Shown here: in pieces, positions 61,093 through 64,000 of the stretch
Numbering within the stretch: the stretch's first letter is position 1
Layout of the letters: each line of letters begins with the position of its first letter
Assembly (NCBI GenBank): GCA_018242665.1
Contig: JAFEBL010000014.1
Coordinates: 1 to 64,000, forward strand
Reading direction: 5' to 3'
DNA from: Nitrospira sp.
GTDB lineage: Bacteria; Nitrospirota; Nitrospiria; Nitrospirales; Nitrospiraceae
DNA: 64,000 nucleotides
The notes under the pieces: generated by a model
The model's database searches: none
Told to the model about the DNA's origin: nothing
Seen by the model: the letters and a program-made list of their open reading frames with translations, nothing else
Program-made: the position numbers and the translations under genes

Positions 61093-62585
61093 ATTTTTCC
61101 CTGACGCTTTCAGCCAGCGATCTCCTGCTCCTGCTGCCCGAGCTATTTCTCACTGTCTGGCTGTGCGTGGTGCTGGCCGTGGATTTTTCGTTCAAACGGA
61201 TCGTCCAAGAACAGCTGGCGTATCTGACCATCCTCGGGCTGATGATCACCCTGGCCTGCCTCGCATGGTTCGACATGACTGGGGTGACGGGAACGCTTTT
61301 CGCCAAGATGTTCGTGGTCGATCGCATGGCCATCTTCTTCAAGGTCATGATTCTGCTCGCGACGATTTTGGTGATTCTCCTCTCGATCGACTATGTGCAT
61401 CGGTTTTCGTTTTTCCGGGGGGAATACTACTTCCTCGTCGCCATGTCGGCGCTGGGGATGATGTTCATGGCCTCGGCCAACGATCTGCTTTCACTTTTCG
61501 TCACGCTGGAATTCGCGACCTTCGGCTTCTATGTCCTCGTGTCCTATCTCCGCGACGATATGGCATCGAATGAGGCGGGATTGAAATTCTTCATCCTCGG
61601 CGTCTTTGCGGCGGGATTGCTCGGCTATGGCATCAGCCTTGTCTATGGAGAAACCGGCAAACTGGTCTTTTCAGACATGACCGGCGCCAACCCGACGACC
61701 GGACTCGTGATCGGCTTCCTGCTCATTTTTGCGGCACTAGGCTTCAAAATCGGTGCAGTCCCATTCCATTCTTGGATTCCCGACACCTACCATGGCGCCC
61801 CGACGCCTGTGACGGCCTTCTTGTCGATCGCGCCGAAAGTCGCGGCCTTTGCGATCCTCCTGCGCCTGTTCCTCGTGGCGCTGGCGACCTTCAAACCGGC
61901 GTGGGCGTTGCTCATCGTGGCCGCCTCAATTCTCTCCATGACCTACGGCAACATTGTGGCCATTGCACAACGGAACATTAAGCGGCTACTGGCCTATTCC
62001 GGTATCGCTCAGGTCGGCAATGTGCTCATCGGCCTGGCTGCGGGCACCAAAATGGGTACGGACTCCATTTTGTTCTACCTGCTGACCTATCTCTTCGCGA
62101 ATCTCGGGGCCTTCGCCGTGATCATGGCAATCAGCAATTCAGTGGGCAGCGATGAGATCGATGACTACCGGGGATTGAATCGGCGCTCGCCGTTTCTGGC
62201 CTTTGCTATGCTGATTTTCCTGCTCTCGTTGGCCGGCGTACCCCCGCTTGCCGGCTTCATCGGAAAACTCTACATCTTTGTCGCGGCGATCAAGGAGGGC
62301 CTCTATATCCTCATCACCGTGGGACTCGTGAACATCGTCGTGTCGATGTACTACTATTTGATCGTCGTCAAGAAAATGTATATCAACGAGCCGCTCGATT
62401 CTTCTCCCATCAAGACCACGGGCCCCTTGCGGGCCGTGATTTATGTCGGTCTCGCCGGAACGCTGGTGATCGGCATCTATCCCCAGCCATTCCTTGACTG
62501 GGCCGTGTCCGCAACCCTGATGTTTTCCAATTTTCTCGGGCCTGCAGCATCCATTCTTCCTCCGACACCACCTGTCGGGGGCTAA
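61089..62585 (+). CDS. nuoN: NADH-quinone oxidoreductase subunit N
   Basis: The 498-residue protein has about 14 helices and the pump residues: Glu in FVTLEFATFGFYVLVSYL, Lys in GFKIGAVPFHSWIPDTYHG, Lys in SIAPKVAAFAILLR and Lys in GFIGKLYIFVAA. KRLLAYSGIAQVGNVLIGLA is the family signature. Its ATG overlaps the stop of the second nuoM (ATGA). It is the last gene of the cluster. Confidence 0.96.
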   Translation: MNFSLTLSASDLLLLLPELFLTVWLCVVLAVDFSFKRIVQEQLAYLTILGLMITLACLAWFDMTGVTGTLFAKMFVVDRMAIFFKVMILLATILVILLSIDYVHRFSFFRGEYYFLVAMSALGMMFMASANDLLSLFVTLEFATFGFYVLVSYLRDDMASNEAGLKFFILGVFAAGLLGYGISLVYGETGKLVFSDMTGANPTTGLVIGFLLIFAALGFKIGAVPFHSWIPDTYHGAPTPVTAFLSIAPKVAAFAILLRLFLVALATFKPAWALLIVAASILSMTYGNIVAIAQRNIKRLLAYSGIAQVGNVLIGLAAGTKMGTDSILFYLLTYLFANLGAFAVIMAISNSVGSDEIDDYRGLNRRSPFLAFAMLIFLLSLAGVPPLAGFIGKLYIFVAAIKEGLYILITVGLVNIVVSMYYYLIVVKKMYINEPLDSSPIKTTGPLRAVIYVGLAGTLVIGIYPQPFLDWAVSATLMFSNFLGPAASILPPTPPVGG

Positions 62586-62597
62586 GCGCATCGTCCC

Positions 62598-62616
62598 GGA
62601 AACCCTCGCGGTTTCC
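62598..62616 (+). terminator. Hairpin after nuoN, possible operon end
   Basis: GGAAACC and GGTTTCC pair perfectly around a five-base loop 13 bases after the nuoN stop. The following bases are not a T tract, so termination is only likely, not clear. Confidence 0.4.
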
Positions 62617-62734
62617 ATCAAATCTCTTCGCGTATCAAGGGCTTCTGCTACAATACGCACTGTAGTCTACCGGCTGCATGTGCCAATGTCTCGTCTGACC
62701 CGCGAGTGCCTTTTCCTGCATTCGTGGGGCCTTC

Positions 62735-64000
62735 ATGTGGACCATGGATAAACCGAACCGCCCACAGGCACTCGATGCCGGCGTCGACACCGACCCTCGC
62801 GCTCCGTCCCAGGGTGAGCAAGCCTCGACCCCGCTGGCGTTTATCCGTCCATTCCTTCGGACCATCCAGCAGCGTTCCATCGAACAGCGCGTCCTCGCAG
62901 GGTTCGGACTGGTGTTTGCCGGCATCCTGGTGATCTCCGTCATCTCCTATCGCAACATGACGGTCCTCATCCGAAACGGCCATCAAGATCAACGAAGTCA
63001 CGAGTTCATTCAGCTACTCGGGGCAATGGGCGAGGCCATGGATGACGCAGAAAATGGGCACCGGCGCTTTCTGGTCACCGGAGACGAGAGTTATCTCGCC
63101 GCGTATACCATTCTTCGCGAACGCGCGCCGGAATTCACCCGTTACCTGCGCGAACTCACGGAGCCCGACAGCACCCAGGGCGCCCATGTCACGCACCTTG
63201 AACAACTCATCACGCAACAGCTCCAGGAGGAACGCAACGCGATAGAGCTGCGAAAAAAGACCGGATTCGAAGCGGTCCGGGGCATGGCCTTGACCGGTGT
63301 GGCAAAGGCCTCGCTGGAGGCGGCGAGGAAACTCCAAGGTCAGATGGAGCAGGAGGAAAACAAGGCGCTCGCGCAACGGGTCATCGAGTCCACCAGCACG
63401 ACGCGCTCCAGCATTATTCTTCTCAGCATCGGCGCGCTTTTGCTCTTCGTGCTCCTCGCCGCTGTCTATTATTTAATCCGGCATGACATCACCGCCCGGC
63501 GACGGATCGCCGAGGAACTCCATCGCCGGGGAGAACTCCTGGAGGCGGCCAACAAGGAATTAGAAGCGTTCAGCTATTCCGTCTCGCACGATTTGCGCGC
63601 CCCGCTGAGACACATCGATGGCTACGCCTCGCTACTGGCGAAAGCCACCGCCGTGTCGTTGGACGACAAAGCCAAACGCTACTTGCACACCATCTCGGAA
63701 GCCGCCACCAGAATGGGGCAACTCATCGACGATCTGCTGGTCTTTTCGCGCATGGGACGGCAGGAAATGTTGCACGGCACGGTCAACCTCAATCAATTGA
63801 TCGCGGCGGTGCTGCACGATCTTCGACATGACTTGCAAGATCGCACTATCTCATGGACAATCGCGGAACTCCCTGATGTCACGGGAGACGCCGCCATGCT
63901 CCGACAGGTTTTTGTAAATCTGATCGCCAACGCCGTGAAGTTCACCAGCACACAACCGAACGCCAGCATCGAAATCGGCAGCCGGAGCGCCGATTCCAAT
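62735..64000 (+). CDS. CHASE3-domain sensor histidine kinase, cut by the window end
   Basis: The frame runs open from ATG 62735 (or ATG 62744) to the last base, at least 422 codons. Two membrane helices, about residues 56-77 and 228-252, flank a CHASE3-type sensor domain with EAMDDAENGHRRFLVTGDE. The dimerisation helix has the phosphoacceptor in SYSVSHDLRAPLRHIDGYAS. The ATPase N box is intact where the window stops (QVFVNLIANAVKFT). It is a membrane kinase related to phytochrome-type and CHASE3 kinases; the signal is unknown. It starts 149 bases after nuoN and is probably a separate unit. Confidence 0.9.
   Translation, partial: MWTMDKPNRPQALDAGVDTDPRAPSQGEQASTPLAFIRPFLRTIQQRSIEQRVLAGFGLVFAGILVISVISYRNMTVLIRNGHQDQRSHEFIQLLGAMGEAMDDAENGHRRFLVTGDESYLAAYTILRERAPEFTRYLRELTEPDSTQGAHVTHLEQLITQQLQEERNAIELRKKTGFEAVRGMALTGVAKASLEAARKLQGQMEQEENKALAQRVIESTSTTRSSIILLSIGALLLFVLLAAVYYLIRHDITARRRIAEELHRRGELLEAANKELEAFSYSVSHDLRAPLRHIDGYASLLAKATAVSLDDKAKRYLHTISEAATRMGQLIDDLLVFSRMGRQEMLHGTVNLNQLIAAVLHDLRHDLQDRTISWTIAELPDVTGDAAMLRQVFVNLIANAVKFTSTQPNASIEIGSRSADSN

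Overview
The window looks like chromosomal DNA of a Nitrospira-type bacterium (phylum Nitrospirota). The GC content is fairly high and the envelope proteins are those of a diderm: several OmpA-type peptidoglycan-binding proteins, lipoproteins, an AsmA protein and a DUF481 outer-membrane protein. It ends with a complex I cluster carrying two nuoM genes and lacking nuoE, nuoF and nuoH, a layout known from Nitrospira. The genus is inferred from gene content and style; no rRNA is present.

Layout. 1-1.1 kb: a tRNA-Val with two unusual bases, an eroded tyrosine-recombinase tail, an AT-rich orphan membrane ORF and a PIN-domain tail, together the scar of a mobile island. 1.1-4.5 kb: glycosyltransferase, two lipoproteins, a DksA-type protein. 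4.6-7.9 kb: the conserved block tRNA-Ser / SRP RNA / dnaX / ybaB / recR. 8-11 kb: AsmA protein and an MscS channel. 11.1-16.5 kb: the most interesting locus, a coiled-coil protein, a membrane OmpA protein with a possible Roadblock-like cytoplasmic domain, a Ras-like small GTPase, a sigma-54 enhancer-binding protein and a small LuxR-type regulator. 16.8-21.4 kb: DUF481 protein, MscL, and two tandem coiled-coil/OmpA lipoproteins. 21.4-24.1 kb: an orphan ABC binding protein and a HEAT-repeat protein. 24.3-28 kb: tRNA-Leu, tig-clpP-clpX and a terminator. 28-41 kb: two PilZ-like paralogues, an extended TatA, peptidases, an amino-acid permease, a PsiE protein, a duplicated desulforedoxin-like protein, NagZ, PepA, QueE and a HAD hydrolase. 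41-48.3 kb: tRNA-Leu with a consensus promoter, a two-component pair with a degenerate kinase ATPase, a PriA lacking its ATPase motifs, and another OmpA protein. 48.9-62.6 kb: nuoABCDGIJKLMMN. 62.7 kb to the end: a CHASE3 histidine kinase cut by the window edge.

Themes. The envelope genes (four OmpA proteins, AsmA, MscS, MscL, TPR and other lipoproteins) suggest a region devoted to wall and outer-membrane attachment. Several proteins keep a family fold but have lost key catalytic residues (PriA, the kinase at 41.7 kb, the second NuoM, both PilZ-like proteins, the recombinase tail); these are the sequence-level observations most worth checking. Promoter calls are by-eye matches to the sigma-70 consensus.
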